Source: WJMB01 sp964581465 (GTDB lineage: Bacteria; RBG-13-66-14). From it: DNA of 64,000 nucleotides. Shown here piece after piece: positions 7,855 to 15,845 of the stretch. Made by a program: the position numbers and the translations under genes. The stretch covers positions 1 to 64,000 of the forward strand of contig CAZOOP010000006.1 in NCBI GenBank assembly GCA_964581465.1, given 5' to 3'. The number at the start of each line of letters is the position of its first letter. Position 1 is the first letter of the stretch. Below the pieces are notes generated by a model, which made no database searches, had not been told where the DNA came from, and saw nothing but the letters and a program-made list of their open reading frames with translations.

Positions 7855-9111
7855 TTAGACCCAGCCGCGCAGTTTCACGTTTTCGGCGACGCGTTTGACC
7901 GAGACCAGGTAGGCCGCGGTGCGCATATGCACGTTCTTCTCCTCGTGCATGTCGTAGACGGCGTGGTAGGCCTTGGTCATCTTGTCGTCGAGCTGGCGGT
8001 GGATCTCCTCCAGGGGCCACCAGTAATTGTAGGTGCCCTGGACCTGCTCGAAGTAGCTCACGGTGACTCCGCCGGCGTTGGCCAGGAAGTCGGGGATGAC
8101 GTGGACGCCGTTCTTGTGCAGGATCTCGTCGGCCTCGGGGGTAGTGGGACCGTTGGCCAGCTCGCAGGAGATCTTGCACTTGATGTTGGCGGCGTTCTTG
8201 CTGGTGATCACGTTCTCGAGGGCCGAGGGGTAGAGGATGTCGACTTCGAGCTCGAGGAGCTCTTCGTTGGTGATCTTCTTGTCGGCCTTGGGGAAGGTGG
8301 TCACGGTGCCGTTCTCCAGCTTCCACTTGACTATCTCTTTAGGGTCCATGCCGGCCTCGACGTAGATACCGCCGCGGGAATCGCTGACAGCGACGAGCTT
8401 GCCTCCGCCCAGCACTTCTTCGTGGAGGGTGGCGGCGAACTGCCCGGCGTTACCGAAGCCCTGGATAGAGTAGGTGGCCTTGGAGGGATCGATGCCCTTC
8501 TTCTTGCAGGCCTCGCGCACGGTGTAGATGCCGCCGCGGGCGGTGGCGTCGCCCCGGCCCTGGGAGCCGCCGACGGGGATCGGCTTGCCGGTGATCACGG
8601 CGGGGTGTGAGCGGCCGACGATGGTCTCGTACTCGTCCATCATCCAGGCCATGATCTGGGGGGTGGTGTAGACGTCGGGGGCGGGAGAGTCGCGGTGCTC
8701 GCCGAGTTCGCGGGCCATCACGCGCATCCAGCCGCGGGCCAGCCGTTCCTTCTCACCCTCGCTCATTTCCTTGGGGTTGCAGGTCACGCCGCCCTTGCCG
8801 CCGCCCAGGGGGATGTCGACGACGGAGGTTTTCCAGGTCATCCAGGCCGCCAGGGCGCGCACGGTATCGATGGTCTCCTCGGGATGCCAGCGCAGGCCGC
8901 CCTTGTTGGGTCCGCGGGCGTCGTTGTACTGGACGCGATAGCCGTGGAAGACCTTGGTCGAGCCGTCGTCCATCTTGACGGGAATCGTGAACTTGTACTC
9001 GCGACGGGGCCAGCGCAGGAAATCGCGCATCGGCTGTTCGAGTTCGAGTAGGTCGGCGGCCTCGTCGAACTGAGCCTGGGCTATCTTGAAGGGATTGAGT
9101 TCTTCGGACAT
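7855..9111 (-). CDS. gdhA: Glutamate dehydrogenase
   Basis: 418-residue hexameric-type Glu/Leu/Phe/Val dehydrogenase, interconverting glutamate and 2-oxoglutarate plus ammonia. Visible are the substrate/catalytic stretch GPNKGGLRWHPE, TWKTSVVDIPLGGGKGGV, the active-site region DSPAPDVYTTPQIMAWMMDE, and the Rossmann motif GFGNAGQFAA. The length is standard. The ATG at 9111 has AAGGAG seven bases upstream; a TTG one codon earlier is less likely. A TTGACA box lies near 9176-9181 on the minus strand, but its -10 partner is weak. Cofactor preference (NAD versus NADP) cannot be fixed by eye. Confidence 0.95.
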   Translation of the reverse strand: MSEELNPFKIAQAQFDEAADLLELEQPMRDFLRWPRREYKFTIPVKMDDGSTKVFHGYRVQYNDARGPNKGGLRWHPEETIDTVRALAAWMTWKTSVVDIPLGGGKGGVTCNPKEMSEGEKERLARGWMRVMARELGEHRDSPAPDVYTTPQIMAWMMDEYETIVGRSHPAVITGKPIPVGGSQGRGDATARGGIYTVREACKKKGIDPSKATYSIQGFGNAGQFAATLHEEVLGGGKLVAVSDSRGGIYVEAGMDPKEIVKWKLENGTVTTFPKADKKITNEELLELEVDILYPSALENVITSKNAANIKCKISCELANGPTTPEADEILHKNGVHVIPDFLANAGGVTVSYFEQVQGTYNYWWPLEEIHRQLDDKMTKAYHAVYDMHEEKNVHMRTAAYLVSVKRVAENVKLRGWV

Positions 9112-9212
9112 CAATGGGCTCCTTGGGTGTGGATGTGTTGATGATGCAACGCCTTTGAGGGGGCGTCGCTTTCCCTGTCAAGCAGAAGGGTGTTCCCGAG
9201 TTTATCTCGGCG

Positions 9213-9557
9213 TTATTCTTCGCTGTTTTTGCAACGGCGGACCTTGATGATCTCGCAGTTGCTGCGCCAGAAGATGATCACGCCGAGGAGGAATCCCAGG
9301 TCGTAGCCCCAGCCGACGTTGACCGCTTCGTAGATCCGAACAGTATTGGAGAACAGCGAGAAGATGAAGCTGAACAACAGGATGAAGCCGTGCCAGAGTC
9401 CGGCCCAGAAGTTGGCGGGATCGCGGGTGTTGAAACGCTCGTTGTCTCCGGCGGCGCAGCCGGAGAGCGCCAGTACGGCCGTGACCAGCACCAGCAGCAG
9501 GATGATCCGGCGCAGTTGCGGTCGAGAGAGGCCGAAGGGTCCGCGCTTTTCGATCAT
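9213..9557 (-). CDS. Small membrane lipoprotein of unknown function
   Basis: 114 residues from the ATG at 9557. The N-terminus MIEKRGPFGLSRPQLRRIILLLVLVTAVLALSGC is a basic region, hydrophobic helix and lipobox LSGC. It is followed by FWAGLWHGFILLFSFIFSLFS and GWGYDLGFLLGVIIFW, two further hydrophobic segments. The FWAGLWHG...IYE..NVGWGYDLGFLLG layout occurs in small uncharacterised membrane proteins of many bacteria. No function can be assigned. It lies upstream of gdhA on the same strand, 100 bp away. The ribosome site is weak, so the start is moderately certain. Confidence 0.65.
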   Translation of the reverse strand: MIEKRGPFGLSRPQLRRIILLLVLVTAVLALSGCAAGDNERFNTRDPANFWAGLWHGFILLFSFIFSLFSNTVRIYEAVNVGWGYDLGFLLGVIIFWRSNCEIIKVRRCKNSEE

Positions 9558-9709
9558 GAGTAATCGATTTGCTTTCCGTTGTGGGTGGCGCAGGTGGGTG
9601 TAGTTGCCGGTTTTCCCGGCTGTTACAACAAGAGTGAGTCGAGGACCGTTCAAGGGCGGTCCTTCAACGCTCACGGATGACTAGCTGATGAGTGGATCAG
9701 TTAACTCAG

Positions 9710-10031
9710 GGCGTCATGGAACGTGTTCGGACCAAATCAGGCTGATTGGAATAAACCTACTGGGCCATTATTGACTCCCCGGAAATGCGCTGTTTAGAAG
9801 CAAGCGTTCATTTGGCATGCCCTTATTGCTTGTTATTGCGACACTTAAAAGTTAGTGGCAATCCGCTGTCAGGGCATATGCAAGTCCGCTGATATCTAGG
9901 ACCGCTAAGGATCAGGCCAGTATTAGCCGCCACTTTTCAACTGTTCGTTCTGTGACAGGTACCCGATAATTATCATTGCTACTATCAACAGGATACAATC
10001 ATAATCAGGTCCGGTCTGGGTATACGATCCC
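9710..10031 (+). mobile_element. MITE-like repeat family R2, copy a, with perfect 8-bp target duplication
   Basis: 322-bp element from GGCGTCATGG to TACGATCCC, flanked on both sides by TAACTCAG (9702-9709 and 10032-10039). The termini are imperfect inverted repeats (GGcrTCATGGAACGTGTTCGG against GGGATCGTATACCCAGACCGG). It has no coding capacity. It is closely related to the copy at 45421-45745. The exact 8-bp duplication shows insertion by a transposase. Confidence 0.85.
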
Positions 10032-10144
10032 TAACTCAGTTGTGTAGTGTATTGGAGTCTCGACTACATTCACCGACTCAATCATTCTTCGGGCCGCCTG
10101 GGTCTGTGCAACCGCCGGCCGTGGCTACCGATCCTTGAGTGGAT

Positions 10145-10213
10145 GGGATTATCACTCGCGCTTGGGCCGGTACCGCCGGCTAACCGATTGCCATTAGATG
10201 CGTAATAACTCTT
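10145..10213 (-). repeat. Solo R1 terminus fragment
   Basis: GGGATTATCACTCGCG at 10145 matches the reverse complement of the R1 right end (TGCGAGTGATAATCCC). The similarity fades within about 60 bp, so this is a truncated or very old copy. Confidence 0.45.
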
Positions 10214-10571
10214 GGCACCAAACACAATCCCGTACCAGTCGACTCCAACTCGAAACTCCGATCCCCTTCGAAAAAGCGGCTGAGACGAGGCCGCGCTGAA
10301 TCATGTTTAGACCGCAACCTTATCCACTCGACGCTCACTCATTGTATATGCCTGATTATAGGGTGTTTGCGAACGGCGCATGGTCACCGAAGCCAACGGC
10401 GTCAAGCAGTTGATTAGTGTCTTGTTACGTCGTTGCGGGCACCTAAAGAATGTGGTGATCCACGTACCTGCCACGTGCATCTCGCTCAAGGTGAGCACCT
10501 GTTTATAGTTTAACTGATTACTTATAAATGATATCCAGCAATACTGTGTTCCGTTGCCGTTTAGTGAGCCC
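10214..10571 (+). mobile_element. MITE-like repeat family R3, copy A
   Basis: About 358 bp, beginning GGCACCAAACACAATCCCG and ending TTAGTGAGCCC. The same internal order of tracts is seen in the copy at 50640-50959 (AACTCGAAAC, CTCGAAAA/TTCGAAAA, CCGAAGCCAACGGCGTCAA, ATGATATCCAGCAAT). The flanks TAACTCTT (10206-10213) and TAACTTTG (10572-10579) agree at 6 of 8 bases, a decayed target duplication. A short reading frame inside it (10307-10498) is not conserved and is not a gene. Confidence 0.7.
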
Positions 10572-10578
10572 TAACTTT

Positions 10579-10915
10579 GGGATCATCACGGAAGATGAAC
10601 AACACATTCGTAACTCAGGAAAGCCACATCGAGAATGGTGCATGGAGGTTAGCCGCAGCGGGGCGTCAACCAGCGAAGACGGATAACGTTCGAAGCTGCT
10701 AAAGCTAGCAATGGAGCGTCGTCAGCAGGTTCTCACTCACAGCCTGGTCGGTTGCTGATGCGGAACCAACAGCCTCCGGCTTCCGGCGGAACTAAAGGGA
10801 AGTCCAGATATATCGCCACCGAGCAGCGGTATGACAATGGCGGCGACTATGGCTATAAAGCGTTGAATGAAATCTATTAGCTGGATGAGTCGGTTCTTTT
10901 GCGAGTGATAATCCC
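10579..10915 (+). mobile_element. MITE-like repeat family R1, copy A
   Basis: 337 bp from GGGATCATCAC to GTGATAATCCC, the 11-bp inverted termini of R1. The flanks CTAACTTT and CTAACTCA share the first six bases, a slightly decayed 8-bp duplication. It inserted at the very edge of the R3 copy. Internal landmarks include AACAGCCTCCGGCTTCCGGCGG near 10770-10792 and GACAATGGCGGCGA. Confidence 0.85.
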
Positions 10916-11163
10916 CTAACTCATCACGCCGTCATTGTCATGCTATCGATTTGTGGCAATCAACTTCCCCTTATCCTTCTTATTATTAGTATAGTGTTGT
11001 GCGAAGCCGGAGCTGTCGGTCCCCCCCGGAAGGCGTGGAAGCTAGTATTGAATGATATGCTGACCGTAGGCTATTACTCAATTTAAGCACTTGTACAGCC
11101 GGTCGGCCTGATGTATGGTGTTTCGATTCGGGTCTGGATGTGTCGAAGGCGCAAGAAAGGGCG
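10916..11163. other. Intergenic tail without recognised features
   Basis: About 250 bp of AT-richer sequence between R1 copy A and the stop of the beta-propeller gene. No gene, terminator or known repeat is evident. Confidence 0.4.
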
Positions 11164-12147
11164 CTAGTTATCCTGCAGGATCAACTCGGCGGGAGCCTCG
11201 CCCAGCTCGCTGAGAAGCTCGAATTCGAGGGAGTCCGGACGGCGCAGCCAGAGGCGGCCGGCGGCGTCGGCGGCGTAGTAAGTCGCTGAACCGGGATCCA
11301 ACACACCAGCGACCAGCTCGTTTTCACCGACGGTCCCGGCGGGCGGCGCGCAGACCACGGGCTCGTCTTCGAGGTTGGGCACACCCAGCACGCGCAGTTC
11401 CCCGGGCAGCAGGCAGTAGAGCCAGACACCGTTATTGCCGAATGATAGCTCGACGGCGGTTTCGGGCAGTTCGATTTCCGCGGCAATGGTGGGGGCGGCG
11501 GCCAGAGTGAACAGGACCAGATCCCCTTCGAGGGTGGCCGCGACGCCGTACTCGCCGGTGGGAGAGACGGCGACGCACAGGGCCTCGCCGGGCAGCTCCA
11601 GGTAGGTGCCGCTTTCGTTATCGAGATCGCAGACGGCGACCCGCCGGTAGGTCGGCGGCTCGGCGAGCTCGCGGCCCGGTCGGGTCAGATAGCGCTGGAT
11701 GTAAGCGAACCAGCGCCCGTCCGGGGTCAGGGCGTAGTCGTAGCTGAACTGGGTGTCGGGCAGATAGGCCAACTGCTTGGAGTTGTAACCGTCGACCTCG
11801 TTACGATAAACGCCCCCCAGACCGGGGGCGTAGTAATGGACGGAATCGGTGCCGGCGAAGACCGGAACGATATAGGGCAAGCGCTTGTAGAGCCCACCGC
11901 CTGCGGGATCGATGACGTGGGTCTGGCCGTCATCGTGACAGGCCACGTAGAGGTAGCGACCATCGGGGGTCAGGGCCAGGCGGGTGGGAGCGGCGTCGAA
12001 GGAGTGTTCGGCAAGCACCTCGCCGCTGGCGGTATCGACGGCGAGAACCCGGTGGGAATCGGGTAGGGCGACCCACACCGCCGGGGCGGCGGTGCTGGAG
12101 CAGACCAAGAGAACTAATACGCCGAGAAAACCCTGGCGTGGGCGCAT
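11164..12147 (-). CDS. Secreted YncE-like beta-propeller protein
   Basis: 327 residues with a signal peptide (MRPRQGFLGVLVLLVCSSTAAPA). The body is made of WD40/YVTN-like blades: VLAVDTASGEVLAEHSFDAAPTRLALTPDGRYLYVACHDD is a textbook YVTN repeat, followed by YALTPDGRWFAYIQ and CVAVSPTGEYGVAAT. Such proteins are exported ligand- or partner-binding scaffolds. There is no lipobox, so it is probably periplasmic or secreted. It has a near-perfect sigma-70 promoter at 12253-12281 and stands alone. Confidence 0.75.
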   Translation of the reverse strand: MRPRQGFLGVLVLLVCSSTAAPAVWVALPDSHRVLAVDTASGEVLAEHSFDAAPTRLALTPDGRYLYVACHDDGQTHVIDPAGGGLYKRLPYIVPVFAGTDSVHYYAPGLGGVYRNEVDGYNSKQLAYLPDTQFSYDYALTPDGRWFAYIQRYLTRPGRELAEPPTYRRVAVCDLDNESGTYLELPGEALCVAVSPTGEYGVAATLEGDLVLFTLAAAPTIAAEIELPETAVELSFGNNGVWLYCLLPGELRVLGVPNLEDEPVVCAPPAGTVGENELVAGVLDPGSATYYAADAAGRLWLRRPDSLEFELLSELGEAPAELILQDN

Positions 12148-12252
12148 TGATACCCCGGTGTCGAAAATGTGGTTTTTTTCACGTACCTTTGCGTCCGGAC
12201 CATACAGCCGGAACCGTCAGGGACCGCAGGGTGCCGTAAAAAGACGGAACGC

Positions 12253-12281
12253 AGTATAGACGGGCCGCCCCTCTATGTCAA
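12253..12281 (-). promoter_or_regulatory. Sigma-70 promoter of the beta-propeller gene
   Basis: On the minus strand: TTGACA (12276-12281), 17-bp spacer, TATACT (12253-12258). Both boxes are near consensus. It lies about 105 bp upstream of the ATG at 12147. Confidence 0.8.
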
Positions 12282-12363
12282 GACTCCCGGCGGCGGTTGG
12301 GGGCGCCGGACGGCTGTGACGTAAGTTGCAGCTTTTGGACGCTTTACGCCCGCGCCGCAGTCC

Positions 12364-12392
12364 TTGACACTCGCGGCGGTGAAGGTTACAAT
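12364..12392 (+). promoter_or_regulatory. Sigma-70 promoter of the aminotransferase-serA pair
   Basis: TTGACA (12364-12369), 17-bp spacer, TACAAT (12387-12392). It lies about 65 bp upstream of the ATG at 12460 and is divergent from the promoter at 12253-12281. Confidence 0.8.
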
Positions 12393-12459
12393 AGCCACCG
12401 TTTTGCTACCCCGCCACTCCCGCCCCCGGTAGGCTGAAAGCCCCGTTCAAGGAGCGCCG

Positions 12460-13533
12460 ATGCACAAGAAGCTCTTCATCCCCGGTCCCGTAGAGGTCAC
12501 CCCCGAGGCGCTGCACGATATGAGCGTACCCATGGTCGGCCATCGCTCCAAGGATTATGAAAAGATCCACGCCCACTGCGTGAACAACGTCAAGAAGGTC
12601 CTCTACACCGACCAGTTCATCCTGGTGGGTACCTGCTCCTCCACCGGTCTGATGGAAGCCGCCGTGCGCAACCTCTCGCGCAAGAATATCCTCTCGGTGG
12701 TCCTGGGCGCTTTCTCCGACCGCTGGAACAAGATCGCCACGGCCAACGGCAAGGACGCCGACCGCCTCGAGTACGAATGGGGCCTGGCCGCCAAGCCCGC
12801 CGACATCGACGCCAAGCTCTCCGAGGGCGGCTACGACCTGGTCACCGTGGTCTTCAACGAGACCTCTACCGGCGTGATGAGCCCGCTCAAGGAGATCGCC
12901 GAAGTCGTCGCCAAGCATGACGACGTCATCCTGGCCGTTGATGCCGTCAGCGGCATGGCCGCCGCCAAGGTCGAGACCGACGCCTGGGGCATCGACTACA
13001 TGCTCGCCGGCACCCAGAAGGCCTGGAGCCTGCCCCCGGGCCTGGCTGTGGCCGTCGTCTCCGAGCGCTGCTTCCAGCGCGCCGAGGAGGTAGAGAACCG
13101 CGGTTTCTACTTCGATTTGCTCAGTTACAAGAAGTACGCCGCCGGAAAGCGGACCAACCAGACCCCCTCGACCCCGGGCATCAGCCTGGTCCACGCCCTG
13201 GGCAGGCAGGCCGAGCGCTTCGCCGCGGACCTCGACGCTCATTGGAGCAAGCACTTCGCGATGCGCGAGATGGTCCACGACTGGGTCGCCAAGCGCGGCT
13301 TCGAGCTCTTCGCCGAGGAGGGCTACGAGTCCCTCTCGCTGACCTGCATCAAAAACACCAAGGGCATCGACGTGGCCGGGCTCAACAAGGAACTGGGCGC
13401 CCGCGGCTACAACCTCTCCAACGGCTACGGCGCCTTGAAGGAGAAGACCTTCCGTATCGCCCACATGGGCACGATGACACCGCCCGAACTGCGAGACCTG
13501 CTGCTCAACGTCGACGACATCATGGGCTGGTAG
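12460..13533 (+). CDS. Class V PLP-dependent aminotransferase, probably phosphoserine transaminase
   Basis: 357-residue class V aminotransferase of the alanine-glyoxylate/serine-pyruvate type. The N-terminus (LFIPGPVEVTPEALHDMSVPMVGHRSKDY) is typical, and the PLP lysine lies in AGTQKAWSLPPGLA. The aspartate binding the pyridine nitrogen is in ILAVDAVSGMA. This subgroup replaces classical SerC in several lineages. The next gene is serA, so conversion of 3-phosphohydroxypyruvate to phosphoserine is the likely job; serine-glyoxylate transamination is the alternative. ATG follows AAGGAGCGCCG. Confidence 0.88.
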   Translation: MHKKLFIPGPVEVTPEALHDMSVPMVGHRSKDYEKIHAHCVNNVKKVLYTDQFILVGTCSSTGLMEAAVRNLSRKNILSVVLGAFSDRWNKIATANGKDADRLEYEWGLAAKPADIDAKLSEGGYDLVTVVFNETSTGVMSPLKEIAEVVAKHDDVILAVDAVSGMAAAKVETDAWGIDYMLAGTQKAWSLPPGLAVAVVSERCFQRAEEVENRGFYFDLLSYKKYAAGKRTNQTPSTPGISLVHALGRQAERFAADLDAHWSKHFAMREMVHDWVAKRGFELFAEEGYESLSLTCIKNTKGIDVAGLNKELGARGYNLSNGYGALKEKTFRIAHMGTMTPPELRDLLLNVDDIMGW

Positions 13534-13688
13534 TCCTCGGCTGTTGCGATTATCAACGCAGAGCTGCGCCGGCCAACCCCGTTCGATCACTTTCATCGGG
13601 TAGGCTCCCAGCGCCGCCCCGTTAGTGCGGTTTCTTCCAAGCGATACCCGCCGCCTCGGCGGTTTACCCCGGCCCGAAGGAGGCTCGT

Positions 13689-14597
13689 ATGAAGGTTCTG
13701 GTTTGCGATCCCATCGCCGAAGGGGCGATCAAGAAAATGGAGGAAAACGGTCACGAGGTGACCGTCAAGACCGGCATGAGTGTCGAGGAGCTCAACTCCG
13801 AGATCCCGGCTTTCGAGGCCATGATCGTGCGCAGCGCCACCAAGGTGCGTCAGCCGACCATCGACCTGGCCGAGAACCTGAAGCTGATCATGCGCGGCGG
13901 CGTGGGTATCGATAACATCGACCACGAGTACGCCCGCGAGAAGAACATCCTGGTCTGGAACACTCCGGCCGCCTCCAGCTCCGCGGTCGCCGAACTGGCC
14001 ATCGCGCACATGTTCGCCGTCAACCGCCATCTCCACCGCGCCGACACCTCGACAAAGGCCGGCAAGTGGGAGAAGAAGAAGTTCAAGGGCGTCGAGCTCG
14101 GCGGAAAGATCCTGGGCGTCATCGGCCTGGGCCGCATCGGCACCGAGGTCGCCAAACGCGCCAAGGGCCTGGGAATGCACACTTTCGGGTACGATCCCTT
14201 CGTCGAGGAGTGCGACTACTGCCGGATGGTCTCGCTGGACAAGCTCCTGGCCGACTCCGACTACATCACCCTCCACCTGCCCCACACCAAGGAGACGCAC
14301 CACCTGATCTCCACGCCGGAATTCGCCAAGATGAAAGAGGGCATGACACTGATCAACTGCGCTCGCGGCGGCGTCGTCAACGAAGACGCCCTGGCCGAGG
14401 CCCTGGAGAAGGGCATCGTCGCCCGGGCCGCAGTGGACGTCTACGAAGAGGAACCGCTGAAGAAGGACCATCCGCTGACCAAGTTCGACAACGTCCTGCT
14501 CACGCCGCACATCGGCGCCTCGACCGTCGAAGCCCAGGACCGCATCGGTTACGAGCTGGTCGACAAGTTGGAGAAGTTCTCCAAGGGCCAGTACTAG
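13689..14597 (+). CDS. serA: D-3-phosphoglycerate dehydrogenase, short form
   Basis: 302-residue D-isomer 2-hydroxyacid dehydrogenase, first step of serine synthesis. The Rossmann motif is GVIGLGRIGTEVAKRA. The catalytic set is the arginine in NCARGGVVNEDAL, the glutamate in VDVYEEEP and the histidine in TPHIGASTVEAQ. It ends right after the catalytic domain, with no ACT or ASB regulatory domain, so it is probably not serine-inhibited in the E. coli manner. ATG follows GAAGGAGGCTCGT. It lies 155 bp after the aminotransferase and shares its promoter and the terminator at 14638. Confidence 0.92.
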   Translation: MKVLVCDPIAEGAIKKMEENGHEVTVKTGMSVEELNSEIPAFEAMIVRSATKVRQPTIDLAENLKLIMRGGVGIDNIDHEYAREKNILVWNTPAASSSAVAELAIAHMFAVNRHLHRADTSTKAGKWEKKKFKGVELGGKILGVIGLGRIGTEVAKRAKGLGMHTFGYDPFVEECDYCRMVSLDKLLADSDYITLHLPHTKETHHLISTPEFAKMKEGMTLINCARGGVVNEDALAEALEKGIVARAAVDVYEEEPLKKDHPLTKFDNVLLTPHIGASTVEAQDRIGYELVDKLEKFSKGQY

Positions 14598-14637
14598 GTT
14601 ACCTGTCCGACCCCGGCCCGTCACGGTTCTTGCTCGG

Positions 14638-14664
14638 CAAAGCCCCCCTTTTCGGGGGGCTTTG
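14638..14664 (+). terminator. Terminator of the serine operon
   Basis: AAAGCCCCCC and GGGGGGCTTT pair around a short TTTTC loop, ending in a CTTTGC run. Confidence 0.85.
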
Positions 14665-14952
14665 CGCAACAACCGCGCCGGGCCTCGGCTTTCTGCGTTT
14701 TGAGCCGTCACCCCGGCCAACGGCGTGGCGGAGAGGTTCTCCAGTCTGTCCGTGGGGTTTGTCATTACGGGCGGCATACGTAGCCGTCGTCCGAGGGGTT
14801 TAAGCCCAAGATTCGGTTGTCCCGGTGTAACTTGAACAATTGTTGCCCAGGTCGGGGGAGGTGGCGGGGTTCGAACACCGAATCCCAACCGGTATCTGTT
14901 TGGTGTCAGTTAGCTGCAAGGGACCAGGGCGTTTTGGGATACCATAAAGATT
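14665..14952. other. Intergenic sequence with no recognised gene
   Basis: About 290 bp between the serA terminator and repeat R1-F. On the minus strand, 14848-14880 looks like the 3' end of a tmRNA, but the T-stem does not pair and no body is present (see rejected items). Confidence 0.4.
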
Positions 14953-15307
14953 GGGATTATCACTAGCACCTGAAGCGACTCATTTAGCTGATAGACTGTC
15001 ATTGATTGCTTAATAGCTCATAATCGCCGCCATTGTCATACCGCTGCACCGTCTTGCCAGTGCAGGTGGTGATGCAGCTGGACCTGCGTTAAGTGTCGCC
15101 AGAAGCCGGAGGCTGTTGGTTCCATTCAGGTTTCAACCAGGCTGTGAGTAAGTGGCCTGCTAACGACGCTCTATTACTTGCTTTATTCGCTTCAACCGCT
15201 ATCCGACTTCGCTGGTTGACGCCTCGCTGCGGGTGTTCACCAGACCCTCATCTCAATGCATCTTTTATAAGTTGCGAAGAGTTGGGTCAGTTTTTTGTGA
15301 TGATTCG
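14953..15307 (-). mobile_element. MITE-like repeat family R1, copy F (reverse)
   Basis: Starts GGGATTATCAC and ends GTGATGATTCG, an R1 copy in reverse orientation. It holds the reverse complement of the R1 landmarks (CGCCGCCATTGTCATACCG, AGCCGGAGGCTGTTGGTTCC, GGTTGACGCCTCGCTGCGG). The right terminus is decayed and there is no clear target duplication. It abuts R2 copy d. Confidence 0.75.
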
Positions 15308-15311
15308 AAAA

Positions 15312-15631
15312 GGCATCGTATACCCTATCCGGACCTGATCGCGATTATATATAGTCAATAATAGTGATGATTCCATTATGGCATATATCACTATACGGGT
15401 AGTCAAGAAGAGGCAGAATATACGGGCCTGATCCTTGGCGAACCCTGATACCAGCGGAACTGTATCCGCCCTGGCAGCAGATTGCCACAGAAGCCTAAGT
15501 GTCATAAAATCAGGCAATAAGGGCATACCAAATGAACGCTTGCTGCTAGAAGGCATATTTCAAGGAGTCAATAACGGCCCGCAGGTTGATCCCCATCAGC
15601 CTGATTTGCTCCGAACACGTTTCATGATGCC
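15312..15631 (-). mobile_element. MITE-like repeat family R2, copy d (reverse)
   Basis: About 320 bp from GGCATCGTATACCC to TTTCATGATGCC, the reverse of R2 copies a and b. It shares AAATCAGGCAATAAGGGCATACCA and the CTGATTTG.TCCGAACACG end. A target duplication is no longer visible. Confidence 0.75.
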
Positions 15632-15639
15632 GATCACTC

Positions 15640-15726
15640 TTCAGCACAGCTTCTAATCAGCCGCATTTTCGAGGTGAGACGGTGTTTCGAGTTGTAGTCA
15701 ACTAGTCCGGGATCGTGTGTGATGCC
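15640..15726 (-). repeat. R3 family terminal fragment (reverse)
   Basis: About 85 bp ending GTGTGTGATGCC at 15726. Its reverse complement begins GGCATCACACACGATCCCGG and continues AACTCGAAACACCGTCTCACCTCGAAAA, matching the start of the R3 copy at 50640. The rest of the element is missing. Confidence 0.6.
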
Positions 15727-15736
15727 ATCTGTGAAA

Positions 15737-15760
15737 AGGGCCGATCTGAAGATCGGCCCT
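15737..15760 (-). terminator. Terminator of the bamA-skp-lpxD-lpxC operon
   Basis: AGGGCCGATC and GATCGGCCCT form a 10-bp stem around TGAA, followed on the minus strand by TTTTCAC. A second palindrome (CACCCACCGGCC/GGTGGGTG, 15798-15817) lies between it and the lpxC stop. Confidence 0.8.
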
Positions 15761-15845
15761 GCATGAGCAGTTATGACGACTATCTGGTCGTTGTGCTCAC
15801 CCACCGGCCGGTGGGTGTTACGCTTAATCGCTCCGGCTCTTCGCC

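Noticed and set aside
10307..10498. 63-codon open frame on the minus strand in the repeat block
   Set aside because: It lies inside R3 copy A and is not conserved in the other R3 copies.
12406..13596. Long open frames opposite the aminotransferase, accA, fabH, plsX, bamA and other genes
   Set aside because: They are shadows of GC-rich coding sequence: the known protein families lie on the other strand, and the shadow proteins are Gly/Ala/Val-rich with no motifs.
14848..14880. Minus-strand sequence resembling the 3' end of tmRNA or tRNA (GTTCGAACCCCGCCACCTCC)
   Set aside because: The expected T-stem does not pair (TCGGTG against CCCCGC), there is no CCA, and no matching 5' half lies within reach; that space is occupied by repeat R1-F. 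At most an old fragment.
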